From positions 1,612,001 to 1,676,000 of the forward strand of contig JAESUZ010000980.1 of NCBI GenBank assembly GCA_017311185.1: 64,000 bases of DNA. Reading direction: 5' to 3'. Within the stretch, counting starts at the first letter, position 1. Every line of letters starts with the position of its first letter. This document shows positions 22,404 through 33,430 of this stretch, in pieces. A model generated the notes under the pieces. It worked only from the letters and a program-made list of their open reading frames with translations, was not told where the DNA came from and ran no database searches. The DNA comes from Proteles cristata cristata. Its lineage: Eukaryota; Chordata; Mammalia; Carnivora; Hyaenidae. The position numbers and the translations under genes were made by a program.

Positions 22404-22609
22404 GGGGCGCCTGGGTGGCTCAGTCGGTTGAGCGTCCGACTTCAGCTCAGGTCATGATCTCACAGTTTGTGGGTTTGAGCCGCATGTTGGGCTTTATGCT
22501 GACAGCTCAGAGCCTGGAGCCTGTTTCAGATTCTGTATCTCCCTCTCTCTCTCTCTCTCTCCCTCCCCTGCTCACGCTGTTCTCTCTCAGAAATAAATAA
22601 AACATTTAA
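22404..22609 (+). mobile_element. felid-type SINE, full length
   Basis: Head GGGGCGCCTGGGTGGCTCAG is intact, B-box region GTGGGTTTGAGCC, body and (TC)n present. A perfect 15-bp target duplication, AAAAATGCTAAAGGA, lies at 22389-22403 and 22610-22624. Confidence 0.97.
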
Positions 22610-22617
22610 AAAAATGC

Positions 22618-22790
22618 TAAAGGAAAGAGGAGCAGGAGGGAGAGGAATAGGGAGGGGGGAGGAGACTGGGGGAGGGAAAGGAAGAAAAAAAAGAAAAAGA
22701 AAAAGAAAGAAAGCTCCCTAGCCCAGAGCCTTTAAGAAAACAAAAACAAAAAAAGACAAAAACAAAAAAAAACAAGAACCAAAAATCCCA
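22618..22790. repeat. purine-rich then A/C-rich low-complexity tract
   Basis: G/A-rich from 22618 to about 22712, then A-rich with repeated AAAAAC units to about 22780. It directly follows the SINE tail. The minus ORF here (Phe/Ser/Pro-rich) is composition only. Confidence 0.85.
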
Positions 22791-23980
22791 TGGCAGAAAT
22801 TTGGTGTCAGCAATCACGCTGTACTAAAAAAAAAGGGGGAGGGCTGGGGGCTAAGGCAGAGAAAGATCAGAGATGTTGAGTCTGCATTACAAAACTAGAG
22901 CCTTCACCTGAATATTGAAAACGAAGTTATTGGGAAACTTGAAGAAATGAAGTATCAGATCTTTCCATTTAAAAAAATAAGACAACCAGTGGAGAACAAA
23001 AACGCATTGGAGAATAAATGTCCTTAAATAACTGGCTCAAATAGTGTACCCATTTACAAATCTTAAAAAATAACAATCTCTTAAATTATTTCCAGCATAA
23101 TTAATCTGAGGCTTGGTTGCAGTAGTTCATGTTTGTTTCCCTGCAAGGCTCCTTGGCTCCACCTAGTGGCAACCAATCAAAATTCACACCATAAACATGA
23201 CTTGGAAACCGGAGCCTAAAACTGCTGGTTCCTTCTTTTCCTTAGAAAAAGCAAGCTACCACCTGGGGAATTGTCAGCCTCTTCACCATAAATAGAAGCT
23301 GTGAAGTGTGTTAGCTCATTGCGACCCTCAAGGCTTAGGACAACACTGTGTGGCTGGGTATGTCTACACAGTCATATCCTGAAAAAAAAAATTCAACCCA
23401 ATACACAATCCATTCTTTGGATCTGCAGACCTTATTCAGCACCTCCTTTGTACCATGCACTGTGCAATTGGCTAGGGACAGGAAACAAGACCTCACGGTC
23501 TGCTGGAGGTGAGAAATAAGTGATTAAATACAATAGAGGGTAATAAGTATTTATTGCTTGAATTAACTTTTAAGAATAGCAGGAAGCATTCAAGGGAAGA
23601 ATCAAGGGGAAAGGCCTGCCTTACAGAAATCACAGAAATGAGCACAGATGGAAAAGCCATGAGGAGATGAGTACGGCAGGGGCCCTGAGGGGCCAGTGGT
23701 TAAGAAGGAGGCTCTGAAGCCAGAATGGTTCAGACTGGAGAGCTCGGTGGTCCCTGCAGTGTCCTCCATGTCAGGACAGCAGGTGGACAGGGTGGACGGA
23801 GACGAGTAAGAGAAAAGACAGTTATCTGTTATGCTTGTCTGACCTCTTCTTCCGATGATTCTTGCATTTCCCGGTACATTCTTCTCCCCCACCCACCGGG
23901 GGATCAAGGAGGAAATGAAGTAAAAGGCGAAAAGGAAGAAGGCAAACAAGGAGAAGGGAGACAGGGAGGAGGACTGAGAC
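22791..23980. other. mostly unique sequence
   Basis: No gene supported. 23430-23545 (GCACCTCCTTTGTACCATGC) resembles an antisense L2/MIR tail. The overlapping ORFs at 23602-24036 (115 minus, 103 plus) show no domain or splice signals I can support. Confidence 0.4.
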
Positions 23981-24165
23981 TAGTATTTACTGAGTGCTTA
24001 TGCCATAAGCATCTTCTATTAAAATCATCTAATTAACACTACAGTCCTATGTGATTTTCCTATTAGTATTCACATCTTACGAATGAGAAAACACTCTAAG
24101 CCCTAGGAAGATTAAACAATTTACCCCAGTCACACAGCTGGTAACTGGTGAAGCTGAGATTCCAT
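23981..24165 (-). mobile_element. MIR
   Basis: Long antisense MIR match: TATTTACTGAGTGCTTATGC at the left, ACGAATGAGAAAACACTC in the middle, and CAGTCACACAGCTGGTAACT at the right. Confidence 0.9.
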
Positions 24166-25318
24166 CACGTCTTGTATGTCAGGGTGCACATACATATCCT
24201 TAAGCTTTCCGACAGCCCTCAGCATGAAGGCAACCAGGCATGCCTTCTTCTTGAGGTGTTCATGCTCCACAATTCTGTCTCCTCCTCCCCACCCAGGCCT
24301 TGCCTCAAACGGCTATTCTTGCAAAATGGCTGAATTTAGCTACATAATAAAATATATGCGTGCATGCATTCATGCATATGTATTTGTGTTTAAGCCAATT
24401 GGCATTAAGATAAAGAGTTATAATTCTCTCCCAGCGGTACGCATCAAAACATACTCGCGCACATGCACCCGCGCGCGCACACACACGCACACAGCCCAAC
24501 ACTTAACCCTTCCAGAGACATTTGACTTTTGAAAGGATTGTTAATTTGAATTACTCCTGAACAAAAGATGAAGAAGTCTAATTTTTTTCTTGAGAACCTC
24601 TCCTTTATTTATTTATTACTTACTGGCTGTCACTATTTTGGCTGGAGTTTAAGTGCTTGTCTTCACCATCCTCAGACAACTAATACCCACAAGATCAGCA
24701 CTGTCCTCCGCTGCCAAACATGCACACAGTCACCTACAGCTCCCTGTGCAATGAAGTCCATGTGTTACTTCTCCCGGGGATTGCTTTATAAGCTTTATTT
24801 ATTATAGAATACGAAGTCGTCTCCCCGGAAAGAATTCAAGGTATCTCTAAAACATGCACAACTGTTTTTCCTATAAGGACCAAAAGTCACAATTATGTGA
24901 GAGTAAAAACTCAAACTTGGAAGGAAAGAGAAAGAGAATAGATCAAAATTCCAGGGAATAATAATTTTTACACAAAGATGTTTGTGTTTGACCCCCCAAA
25001 TCTTGATATATTACCTTCCCACCAAAAGTAATATATGTTTGTATTATAAAAGCATTTCAGATTTCTCCAAAGCTGAGCTATAAAAATAGAAAGACAAAAA
25101 GGGAAAGAAGTATTAAGAAGGACTATGTGAAATAAACTTTAAAAAAGTCATTGTAACATAATCAATTCAAAAGTCAGTGTAATGTAATGTAATCACTCCA
25201 TTTTGCACTATACAAGGTCACTGTTTTAGGTCAACCAAACACACATCATTTGTTTTGTGAGCACTCTGCACAGTGTAAGAAAAGAATCTCGGGCAAGCAA
25301 TGACTAAGCAGGCTTTCA
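24166..25318. other. unassigned unique sequence
   Basis: No gene seen. 24455-24500 is an alternating purine-pyrimidine stretch (CGCGCGCGCACACACACG). The ORFs at 24148-24532 run through it and have no domain. Confidence 0.4.
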
Positions 25319-25331
25319 AAATTGGTTTCTT

Positions 25332-25549
25332 GTGGCACCTGGGGGCTCAGTCGGTTAAGCCTCCCACATCAGCTCAGGTCATGATCTCGTGGTTCATGGG
25401 TTCCAGCCCCGCACTGGGCTCTGTGCTGACAGCTCAGAGCTTGGAGCCTGCTTCAGATTCTGTGTCTCCTTCTCTCTCTGCCCCTCCCCTGCTCATGCTC
25501 TGTCTCTGTCTCTCTCTTTCAAAAATATAAACTTTAAAAGAAAATTTTT
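25332..25549 (+). mobile_element. felid-type SINE, full length
   Basis: Head, body and A-rich tail present. Target duplication AAATTGGTTTCTT (25319-25331) and AAATTGGCTTCTT (25550-25562), one mismatch. Confidence 0.95.
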
Positions 25550-25636
25550 AAATTGGCTTCTTATTCTAAATTTAATTTGACTCACCTAGTGCATTATCTG
25601 CATGGTTTCTTATTTCTCACTTCTATTGAAACAGCC

Positions 25637-25790
25637 TGAGTCACTATTTGGATTGAAAATTTACAAAAGAAATGCTGTCTGCAGACACCTAGCAACTTGA
25701 GTCACTGATGTTTCATAGCTAGAGTTTCTGAATAGAAATGCAATCTGTAGGTGCAATCTCAACAACTTGAGTCAGAGATATTTTTATAAC
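25637..25790. repeat. degenerate local duplication carrying three TGAGTCA sites
   Basis: Units beginning AGAAATGC (about 25669 and 25734) each reach CAACTTGAGTCA after 27 to 32 bases. TGAGTCA occurs at 25637-25643, 25698-25704 and 25768-25774. TGAGTCA is the AP-1 consensus; a regulatory role is inference only. Confidence 0.6.
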
Positions 25791-25849
25791 CCCATTTTCC
25801 TACAGAGACCAAAGGAGATTGTAGGGGTTTTCCCTTAGCATCACACAAA

Positions 25850-26203
25850 TATCTTTAAAGCATGTACTATGAAAGACATTATGTTACGCTAAAGTACAGG
25901 GCTGAGTAAGACATATTATCTAACCTTGAGGAGTTTGCTGTCTAGTTGAAAAAATAAGGCACAATTGTTTTATTGAACATGTATTGTGTTAAGACAAGGA
26001 ATGCTAATGAAAAACAGGCTATCTTCCTTTGAGAAACATTGTTGTGGGGGAGGGAAATAACCTATATTGACAGTACAGTGGAGTAAATGTTAAAATAGTC
26101 ATGCACAAGGAGATCTGGGAGTGCAATGAAGATGGGGGGGGGAGGGAGAGAGGTCACCTGAAGAACTGCTAAGCTAAATCGTAAAGGACAAGTGGAAATT
26201 AGA
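25850..26203 (-). mobile_element. L2-like antisense fragment
   Basis: TAACCTTGAGGAGTTTGCTG and GGTCACCTGAAGAACTGCTA follow the order of antisense L2-type 3' sequence. Diverged; assignment moderate. A G8 run lies near 26132. Confidence 0.5.
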
Positions 26204-26216
26204 AGTTTACAAGATA

Positions 26217-26456
26217 TTGGGGCACATGGGTGGCTCAGTCAGTTGAGCATCGGACTCTTGATTTCAGCTCAGGTCACAATCCCAGGGTCGTGGGATGGAG
26301 CCCTGCACTGAGTGTGGAGCCTGCTTGGGATTCTCCCTCTGCTCCTCTCCCCATCTCACACTCTAAAACAAAACAAAACAAAACAAAACAAAACAAAACA
26401 AATAAAATAAGAATAATAAAATAGGTTACAAGATTAAAAGTAAAATAAAATAAGAT
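26217..26456 (+). mobile_element. older carnivore SINE with (AAAAC)n tail
   Basis: Head GGGGCACATGGGTGGCTCAG, linker ACTCTTGATTTCAGCTCAGG, body ending GGATTCTCCCTCTGCTCC: the type shared more widely in Carnivora. An (AAAAC)7 tail lies at about 26366-26400, followed by A-rich extension. Target duplication AGTTTACAAGATA at 26204-26216 and 26457-26469. Confidence 0.93.
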
Positions 26457-26469
26457 AGTTTACAAGATA

Positions 26470-27379
26470 GAGTAACCAGGAATTAACCCAGTTTAAAACA
26501 AAAACAAATAAAAAGATAGAGGCAATCCCGAAAGTAGAAACAGCACAGAAATGAGAGTTGAATGAAATAACCAGAAACTTGGAAGACAGATTCTGATAAA
26601 AGCCATTGAAAAGGTCTACTGGACCTGGAGGTCACCTAATCTGAACTTTTAAGGTTCTCAAGAGGCCTCAGGGGACTCTAGACCTCCCACTGACTATAGT
26701 AGCAATTTCAACAACACACACTCATACTGGATTTCCCACCTTGCCTGTCTCTCTCTCCCGCTCTCTCATTCTTGGAATTATTTCCCAAATAAATGACTTA
26801 CACACGTTTTTGTTTCAAGCTCTGCTTTCTGGGAAGACAAAGCAAGACAAAATGATTCATATTTTAATTATAATGTGAGCAAGTCTTAAGGTGAATATCA
26901 ACTATAGAAATACCTTAATACCTCCCATAATAGTTCACTAGTAGGTAAGGCTTAGTCACATGTGGAGCAAGGACTATGGATTTGTGTGCTATCTACTGAT
27001 TGAAGAACAGACTTGTATTTTGGGATTAGTTCTCAACGCACAAACTGAGGAAATGAAAGATCTTTTCATTATACAAAGCTATCTGTTGTGATACGAATTT
27101 GTCACGATGGAATTCGAGCTAATATAAGCCTGTACAAATGATGTATGAGAAACATGAATTGAAATGCCTGTTTTAAGGAGGAAAAAATTATTTTCTGTAT
27201 GATAGAAAGATAAAGATTATTCTGAGGGGCCAATTTTTGTTCATTTGAAACCCTCAGCAGCCAGAAATAATCTCTGAGGCAAAGGGGATTCCCCAGAAGG
27301 CTGCGGAACAAAACAAAAGCTTAGTCAAGGGAAATGTTGGGTGTGTTAGTGTGTGGAAATGATCCAGGACCTTTTTTTA
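26470..27379. other. unassigned unique sequence
   Basis: No gene or confident repeat seen. Confidence 0.4.
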
Positions 27380-27900
27380 TGAGCAGGACTGGTTTTTGGT
27401 CATTCAATAATGAGTGTGCTGCATGAACCAGACACCTTGCTAGGTACAGGAAGCTAATAAACCACCCAAACAGGCATGTTCTTCTTTCTACCGCGCGTAC
27501 ATTTCTAGGGGACGTAGACAATAAACAAACAAATACAAACACAAACACATAGCTAGAAATTATGGCCAGCGCTAGGAAGTAGTATATGGGAAAGGAGCAA
27601 ATGGACATGAGGGTCAGGAAAGAACTCTCTGGGAAAGCCAGGTTATGTGGAACCCTAAAGAGTGAGTAGGAAGGAGTTAGCTGGATGAAAAGTAGAACAA
27701 GGGGTCCAAAAAGAACACATGCGCTCTAATTTTACAAGGAAAATTTTAAAAAGAGCTCAGTTGGTTCACAGGAGTTTCAAAAATTAATGAGTGGAAACAC
27801 AATAAGCAGGGGCCAAGAGTGGTGTAAGATGAAGCTGGAGAAGTGGGGAGAGACTAGAAGTGTGTGGTGGCTCCCAGAAGGTCATATTAAAATGCTTGAA
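27380..27900 (-). mobile_element. L2-like antisense fragment
   Basis: Phrases such as CCAGACACCTTGCTAGGTAC, GGGACGTAGACAATAAACAA and CTCTGGGAAAGCCAGGTTAT follow the usual order of antisense L2-type 3' sequence. The right part (27780-27880) is less certain. Confidence 0.5.
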
Positions 27901-27960
27901 GTTTATAGTCAATGCAGTGAGGGTCATGGAAACCAGCTTGTCTAAACTTTAGCCATATGC

Positions 27961-28011
27961 AAAAAAAAAAAAAAAAAAAAGCTGTCAATAGCCTTCCTGT
28001 CAATAGCCTTC
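27961..28011. repeat. A20 run followed by 15-bp tandem duplication
   Basis: A run of 20 A is followed by two exact copies of CTGTCAATAGCCTTC (27982-27996 and 27997-28011). Confidence 0.9.
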
Positions 28012-28261
28012 CTGGCAAAGAGTGGATCCTGAACCACACATGCCAGGGAATTTTTATTAAAATATGCAGGTTTGATGCCAGTATCATAATGGGAAGCTGG
28101 CTCTACAGATCGAACTCCATGTTGATTTACCTTGATTGCACAGAACAGAATTATAAGACAGATATGGGGCTAGCCTGTTGGGAACCCTCACAGGGAGATG
28201 TGTTCAGCTTCTAGGAATCAGATGCGGATAGATGGGGTTTGGTCTCAGGGGAGGATCTCAA

Positions 28262-28430
28262 CAATTATTTGTTATCAACCAGATACTAGGGACTATGTGA
28301 GTTGCCTCAACTTTTTATGTAATCTTCACAATCACCTTTGGAACTAAACACACTTAGCTCCATCTCACAAATGAGGGAAAGACAATTCAGAGAGATTAGG
28401 TCATTGGCTCTAAGAAAGCTGGGAAGGCAC
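28262..28430 (-). mobile_element. MIR
   Basis: Antisense MIR phrases: TTATGTAATCTTCACAATCA, CTCACAAATGAGGGAAAGAC, TTCAGAGAGATTAGGTCATT. Confidence 0.8.
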
Positions 28431-28540
28431 ACTTTGCCACCAGAGGTTAAGAGGGGAAAAAACCCTTTCATAGAGACTTTTTTTAAGAAAGGAGCAGAAA
28501 GCTCTTATAATTAAAGATGTCTTGGTTGAGGGGCAGAACA

Positions 28541-28620
28541 CAGTAATTTATTTATTTATTTGTTTGATTATTTATTTATTTATTTTTACAAATAGTTTAT
28601 TGTCAAGTTAGTTTCCAATT
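28541..28620 (-). mobile_element. very short L1 3' end
   Basis: TTTTTACAAATAGTTTATTG and TCAAGTTAGTTTCCA (28583-28617) are the reverse complement of the last bases of the long L1 in this window. The A tail appears as (TTTA)n with interruptions from 28545. Only about 35 bp of L1 body was copied. Confidence 0.85.
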
Positions 28621-30715
28621 TCATGCAGATTTTTGTCTTGTCTTTGTGACCTCCTCAAAATGTCTGCTTAAATTTAGCAGACCATCAATAACTGTTTATT
28701 ATTAGTTGATGAACTGACCAGACTGTACCCATTCTGTAGCCTTAAAAAGAGGTGATTGGTGTCAGATAAACAATGAACTCATTAAGGACCACTTGTGAAA
28801 CAATTAGGCCAAGGGGGAAGTTCACTTGGCAAGTGTGGAAGTTGGGAGAGGGAATTTGGCCGCAGACTCCGGAGAGGGCCTGTCAGTCACCCAGGGCAGT
28901 GGCAGATCTGGGTCCCTCCCCACCACCACTACATCCTGGTTTCTTTCAATTTGCCTTTGAAGAACACAGCCAGTAAACTGCCGCTAGGGGTCCTCCAAGT
29001 AAAAATAATGAGAGACAAAGTCCTTGGGCCCTTTGTTTTTTAAATTCCAGTGGAGTTAACCTACAGTGGTATATTCACTTTTGAAAACTAAACTGACTTA
29101 TGTGTTCAGGTTCTTTGACTCCCGGGCTCTTAGGGATAGCTTGGTCCTTAGTAGTTCAACAGGAACATCTGACTTCGGTAAATGAAAGGGAGTTCTGTCG
29201 AGAAAGCGGCATTTAAGCTGCTCCTTTTCATTTTCAATTAGGGTAGGCCATACGGAGGCCTAGAATGGGCACACACACTCACCCACACTGCCTGGCTCTC
29301 TGCAGGGTACAGAGAACAGTACAAGATACAGAACCCTTGTGTGCCCCCGAGCACTGGCAATTTCCTACTGCACAATTTAAACATACAGAACTGTGCTCTG
29401 GCAGGTTTCTAACATTTAAACATCTTAAAATTTAAATGAGGTAAATTGCAGCTATTGCCTTTTTCTGAGACAGCAGGTGCAAGTGCCTTTGTTTTCTTTA
29501 GTTATGGCGTGGGCAAACAGAAAAGCACGGTTTGGCAAAGTATGTCTCAAATTGGCAAAGTTACAAACACAGACTTTTCACCTTGGGCTCTCCAGGCTCA
29601 GCGTCCCCCCTCCTTCCTCACCTTCCCGCAGGCCCCCTTCTACTTTCCAGTTCTTTTTCCCCATCTCCCCTCTTCCGTCTCTCCTCTTCCATTTCCCCCC
29701 CTTTTAACCATTTTTATGCACACACAAGATCAGTCTTCTGATTATGATCTTTTACACATTCAACTGAAATAAGTCCTTGCCCTGGCTTTAGAGGGTCAGG
29801 AAAGGGAGGAAAAACAGAAGAGGAAAGGAGAAGGAAAAGATTTAGAATACAGGTGTCTCTATCTGCACCTGCCCAAAACGTAAGCAGGAAAATAGGCCAC
29901 CAAGGGAAGGGGGTAGTGATAAAAGCCTAGAGGACCGCTTCCCTTCATTTTTCCTGCCTCAACTCCCGGACTCCTATATCATGTCATAGGAATTTCTAAT
30001 CTACCCACAGCCAGATGACTCACACCCACCGACTGGCTCTGCAAAACACCTGGAAAGATCAGCCTAACCCAGAAAACAATCTTTCTCTCCCGGTTAGCCT
30101 TTCAAGGTAGGTGGGGAATTATCAACAGTCATTTCCATCTTGTTCACCAAAGATTCATAGGCCTTAATCTTGATTTCAAACATAGTTGTATCTGAGGGTC
30201 CAAAACAATTTCCAAATGAAGTCATGAACTGCCATGGACTGGGCTTGCTTCTGCCTGGAAAGGGAAACTGAAGTGACCTTATTGGGGGCCAGAAAGGGCT
30301 GAGATTTCTGTGGAAGGGCACCCTGTCTGCTTACAGAAGCTGGCTCTCTCGCCCCCCAAAGGATTCCTCCCCTCAAGCACCTCAGTGATCCCAGGCTGCC
30401 CTTTGGGGCCATGTCTTCTTTATCTCCTTAAAGCCTAACTAAGAGGATCTGTAACTAAATTCTTTCTGAGTGCAAGCCATAAGGGAGAGAGAAAGTGGGT
30501 CCACAGAGGCCAATTCAAAACTTCAGTGTTAACTAAACCCAAAGAAACAATCCTATACTGGCTCGCCTTTTCTTTTTGTATGAAAATCAGAAGGGAAAAG
30601 GAATTAAGAAAATACTTTTCAGGAAGTATATAGGGGAATCCTGAATTTAGAAACCCTAGATGTAGAAGTAAATCTTACCCGCAAACCAGTAATACTTGTT
30701 CAACTCTTGTTTCTA
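28621..30715. other. unassigned, mostly unique sequence
   Basis: No gene supported. Several overlapping plus ORFs at 29446-29772 lie in a C/T-rich stretch, and minus ORFs at 30094-30412 show no domain. No repeat assigned. Confidence 0.4.
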
Positions 30716-30815
30716 AGATAACAGCTAATATTTATCAAGTGCTTCAAATACTCCTGGCTCTGGGTTAGGGGCTCTACAAACGTTAATTAATCTAACACTC
30801 TCAACAACCCTAAAA
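30716..30815 (-). mobile_element. MIR fragment
   Basis: TAATATTTATCAAGTGCTTC and GGGGCTCTACAAACGTTAAT match the right part of MIR in antisense. Confidence 0.72.
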
Positions 30816-30950
30816 CTTTTATATAATTTTAATTGAGATATAATTGATATATATTATGTTATTTTAAGGTGTACCATGTGTTAATTTGATACATTTATAC
30901 ATTGCAATAGGATCACTGCCATATATCATTATTATATCCTTATCAGATAA
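30816..30950 (-). mobile_element. old L1 (L1M-type) 3' end
   Basis: ATTTTAATTGAGATATAATT near 30823 and ATTGCAATAGGATCACTGCC near 30901 match the antisense 3' end of old mammalian L1s. Confidence 0.75.
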
Positions 30951-31079
30951 GAAAGCAGTTTCTCAGAGAGACCTGAAACTTTCCTTGAAGTAAACAGCAA
31001 TTTCCTCTGACATAATATGCCCAAGGCCCTGAGCATTCTTGAGAGCCTGAGGGACCTGGGTATTAGGAAAAACTGAATT

Positions 31080-31245
31080 AGAATCTAAGATGGGAAATAT
31101 TATTATTTATTAATTTTAATTTACTAATAAATGAAATAACTATGTATTAATTTAATATAAATGTGTTATATAATTATATTATAATATGTTATATGTTTAT
31201 TATATTATATATATTTATGTAATAAATAAATATTTCATTTATTAA
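31080..31245. repeat. AT-only low-complexity tract
   Basis: About 150 bp almost entirely A and T with TTATATTATATATATTTATG-like repeats. No element assigned. Confidence 0.85.
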
Positions 31246-31876
31246 TTTTCAGATCTTCAGAAATGTAAACACCTAATATTTCTCATTATACAAAGGAGGG
31301 AAGCATATGTTCTGACCATCCTCTGTTTTCGCTTTTCTCTCATTTAGAAGATTATCCATATTCTCTCCCAGTAGACTCCATAGCTCACTCAAAACATCCA
31401 TGGGTGCAGAGCTGGCAGGCAAAGGTCCAAAATTTGAACCCAAGGCCATCCAGTTCAGAGCCTGGACTCTGATTCATTTGCCAGGCCAGCTTTCCACCTT
31501 TGGCAGTTCATGCCCCTGCCATGGCGACAAGGTTTGAAGGGTAGAAGGATTGTAACTTTCACAAATCTGAGTGCTCTTATGTGAACGAAGGGAAACAACT
31601 GTGAAACACCAATGGAATGAAGGAAGATGGACTGCCATAACCAACTTGCATCAGTAACTAGCTTGTCTGTAGTGCAGCCTACTCACATGATGTTTTCTGA
31701 GGTCTTTTATTTCAGTGCTACTCAACGTTGTCCAAGGGTCTCTGGGTGAAATAAGGACAAAAACTGAGAGTGTGTAGAAACCTTTAGCAGTACCACATCA
31801 TCCAAGCAAAAGATTCTATATGTCCAAAAGTATGTCTGCCTTGGGTCGGAAAGAAAAACAACTGGTTCTTCAAGAC

Positions 31877-31974
31877 AAATAGTTTAAGAATCTCTAATTT
31901 ATTCCATTAGGATCTCCATAGGTGTCTCCAGGTCTCCCTTATAAAGCTTAAGAGTCATCCAGCAAAACCCAAGT
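31877..31974. repeat. copy 1 of an unassigned dispersed repeat pair
   Basis: AAATAGTTTAAGAATCTC through CTTATAAAGCTTAAGAGTCA aligns with 33332-33430 at roughly 70 percent by eye. Upstream at 31713, CAGTGCTACTCAACGTTG has the look of a hAT transposon end. Confidence 0.6.
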
Positions 31975-31984
31975 TGACTGCCTG

Positions 31985-32095
31985 CCTCTCCAAATAAAAC
32001 CTAAGTTTCCCAAAGGTGGGACTTTGTTTTGCCCACTGCTCCATCCCTGCTTCCTAGAATCATGCCTGATGTTCAATGAATATTTGTTGAATGAC
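31985..32095 (+). mobile_element. L2-like 3' end
   Basis: CCAAAGGTGGGACTTTGTTT, TAGAATCATGCCTGATGTTC and AATGAATATTTGTTGAATGA match the sense L2 3' end. Confidence 0.75.
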
Positions 32096-32476
32096 TGACA
32101 TGCACTCATTTCTCAGTAGGAAAAGCCCAAAGTCATGTCCAAGAGTTGCCCTTGTCCATTTTGAAAGTGAGTCACAAGACGACCTGGGTGATGGCTGGTC
32201 CTCTGGATCTAGACTGCCACCTCACCTTCCTCCCATCTACACTCCTCACCCAGCCCAGATCTCCAGCACTACCAGGAAGAGAGAGAGGAAAAATTATGGC
32301 CATTTACTCCCCCAGATGAGCTTCGGAATCATTTGTGTATATTTTCCAAACTGTTGCATTGAGATTCTGATTGACATTACACTAAGTATATAAACTAATA
32401 TGAAAAGATACACATCTTTACAACATTGAGTCTTCTCATTCATAAGCATGATATGTCTACTTATTTTCTTGTCTTT
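32096..32476. other. unassigned unique sequence
   Basis: No repeat assigned. A 100-codon plus ORF (32091-32393) starts in the L2 tail and has no recognisable domain; it is probably chance. Confidence 0.4.
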
Positions 32477-32700
32477 ATTCTTATTTAAAATTTTTTTTAA
32501 ATGTTTACTTTTGAGAAAGAGAGAGAGACAGAGTATGGGTGAGGAAGGGGAAGAGTAATCTGGAGATACAGAATCTGAAGCAGGCTCTAGGTCTGAGCTG
32601 TCAGCACAGAGCTCAACGTGGGGCTCAAACTCACAAGCTGTGAGATCATGTCCTGAGTTGAAGTTGGAAGCTTAACTAACTGAGCCACCCAAGCACCCCA
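32477..32700 (-). mobile_element. felid-type SINE, diverged
   Basis: Minus-strand copy ending TGAGCCACCCAAGCACCCC, with body GAGCTGTCAGCACAGAGC. The target duplication is weak (TTGTCTTT at 32469-32476 and 32701-32708). Confidence 0.92.
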
Positions 32701-32708
32701 TTGTCTTT

Positions 32709-33331
32709 TTAAAACTCATAGTAAATTTTAGTTTTCATATAGTTTCTGCATATTTATTGGTAAACTGATTTTAGGATGATTTATTTTCACAGTTGTTATG
32801 GTGTATGGGGGTCTGCCAACTCTTTTGTTTTCTAATTCTTAGTACAAAGGCAGAAAGAAATCATTTTGGTATTATTTATTTTACATCTATTCACTTTAAC
32901 TAAATGTTGATTAATTCTAAGAAATTTTCATTTGATTATCTTGGGTATAATATCATAATATCAACAACTGATTATTTTATCGTATACCATTTCTTTCCTC
33001 TAGTTGTACCTCTTTTTCAGCTCTTTTTCTTACTGCATTTAGCAGAGTAAATTCTTCTTAAATAAACTTTTGGTTGGGAAGACATTTAAGATGCAACAGA
33101 ACAAACTTATGAGAGTCTACAGTGACGCTGCCAATGCAGTACTTAGAAAATATTTATTGCTCTCAATGCCTCTATTCAGGAAGGGGAGAAAAGAGAAACA
33201 ATAAATTAAGTCAATACATGACAAATTTTGTCCCCTTTAAGTTACAAACCAAGAGAGAAGAAAATGAAGTCATAAACATAAAATGGAGGAATGAGAAAAA
33301 GAATTGGTGAAAAAAAATTATCCTTCACCTC
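32709..33331. other. AT-rich unassigned sequence
   Basis: No gene or confident repeat seen. Confidence 0.4.
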
Positions 33332-33430
33332 AAATGGTTTAAAGAGCACTAGTTTATTACACTAAGGTCTTGGTAAGTATCTCTGGGTCTGCCTTATAAA
33401 GCTTAAGAATCATTAAACAAAAGCCACTTT
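33332..33430. repeat. copy 2 of an unassigned dispersed repeat pair
   Basis: AAATGGTTTAAAGAGCAC through CTTATAAAGCTTAAGAATCA aligns with 31877-31974 in the same orientation, 1.45 kb downstream. The shared core is CTTATAAAGCTTAAG. Confidence 0.6.
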
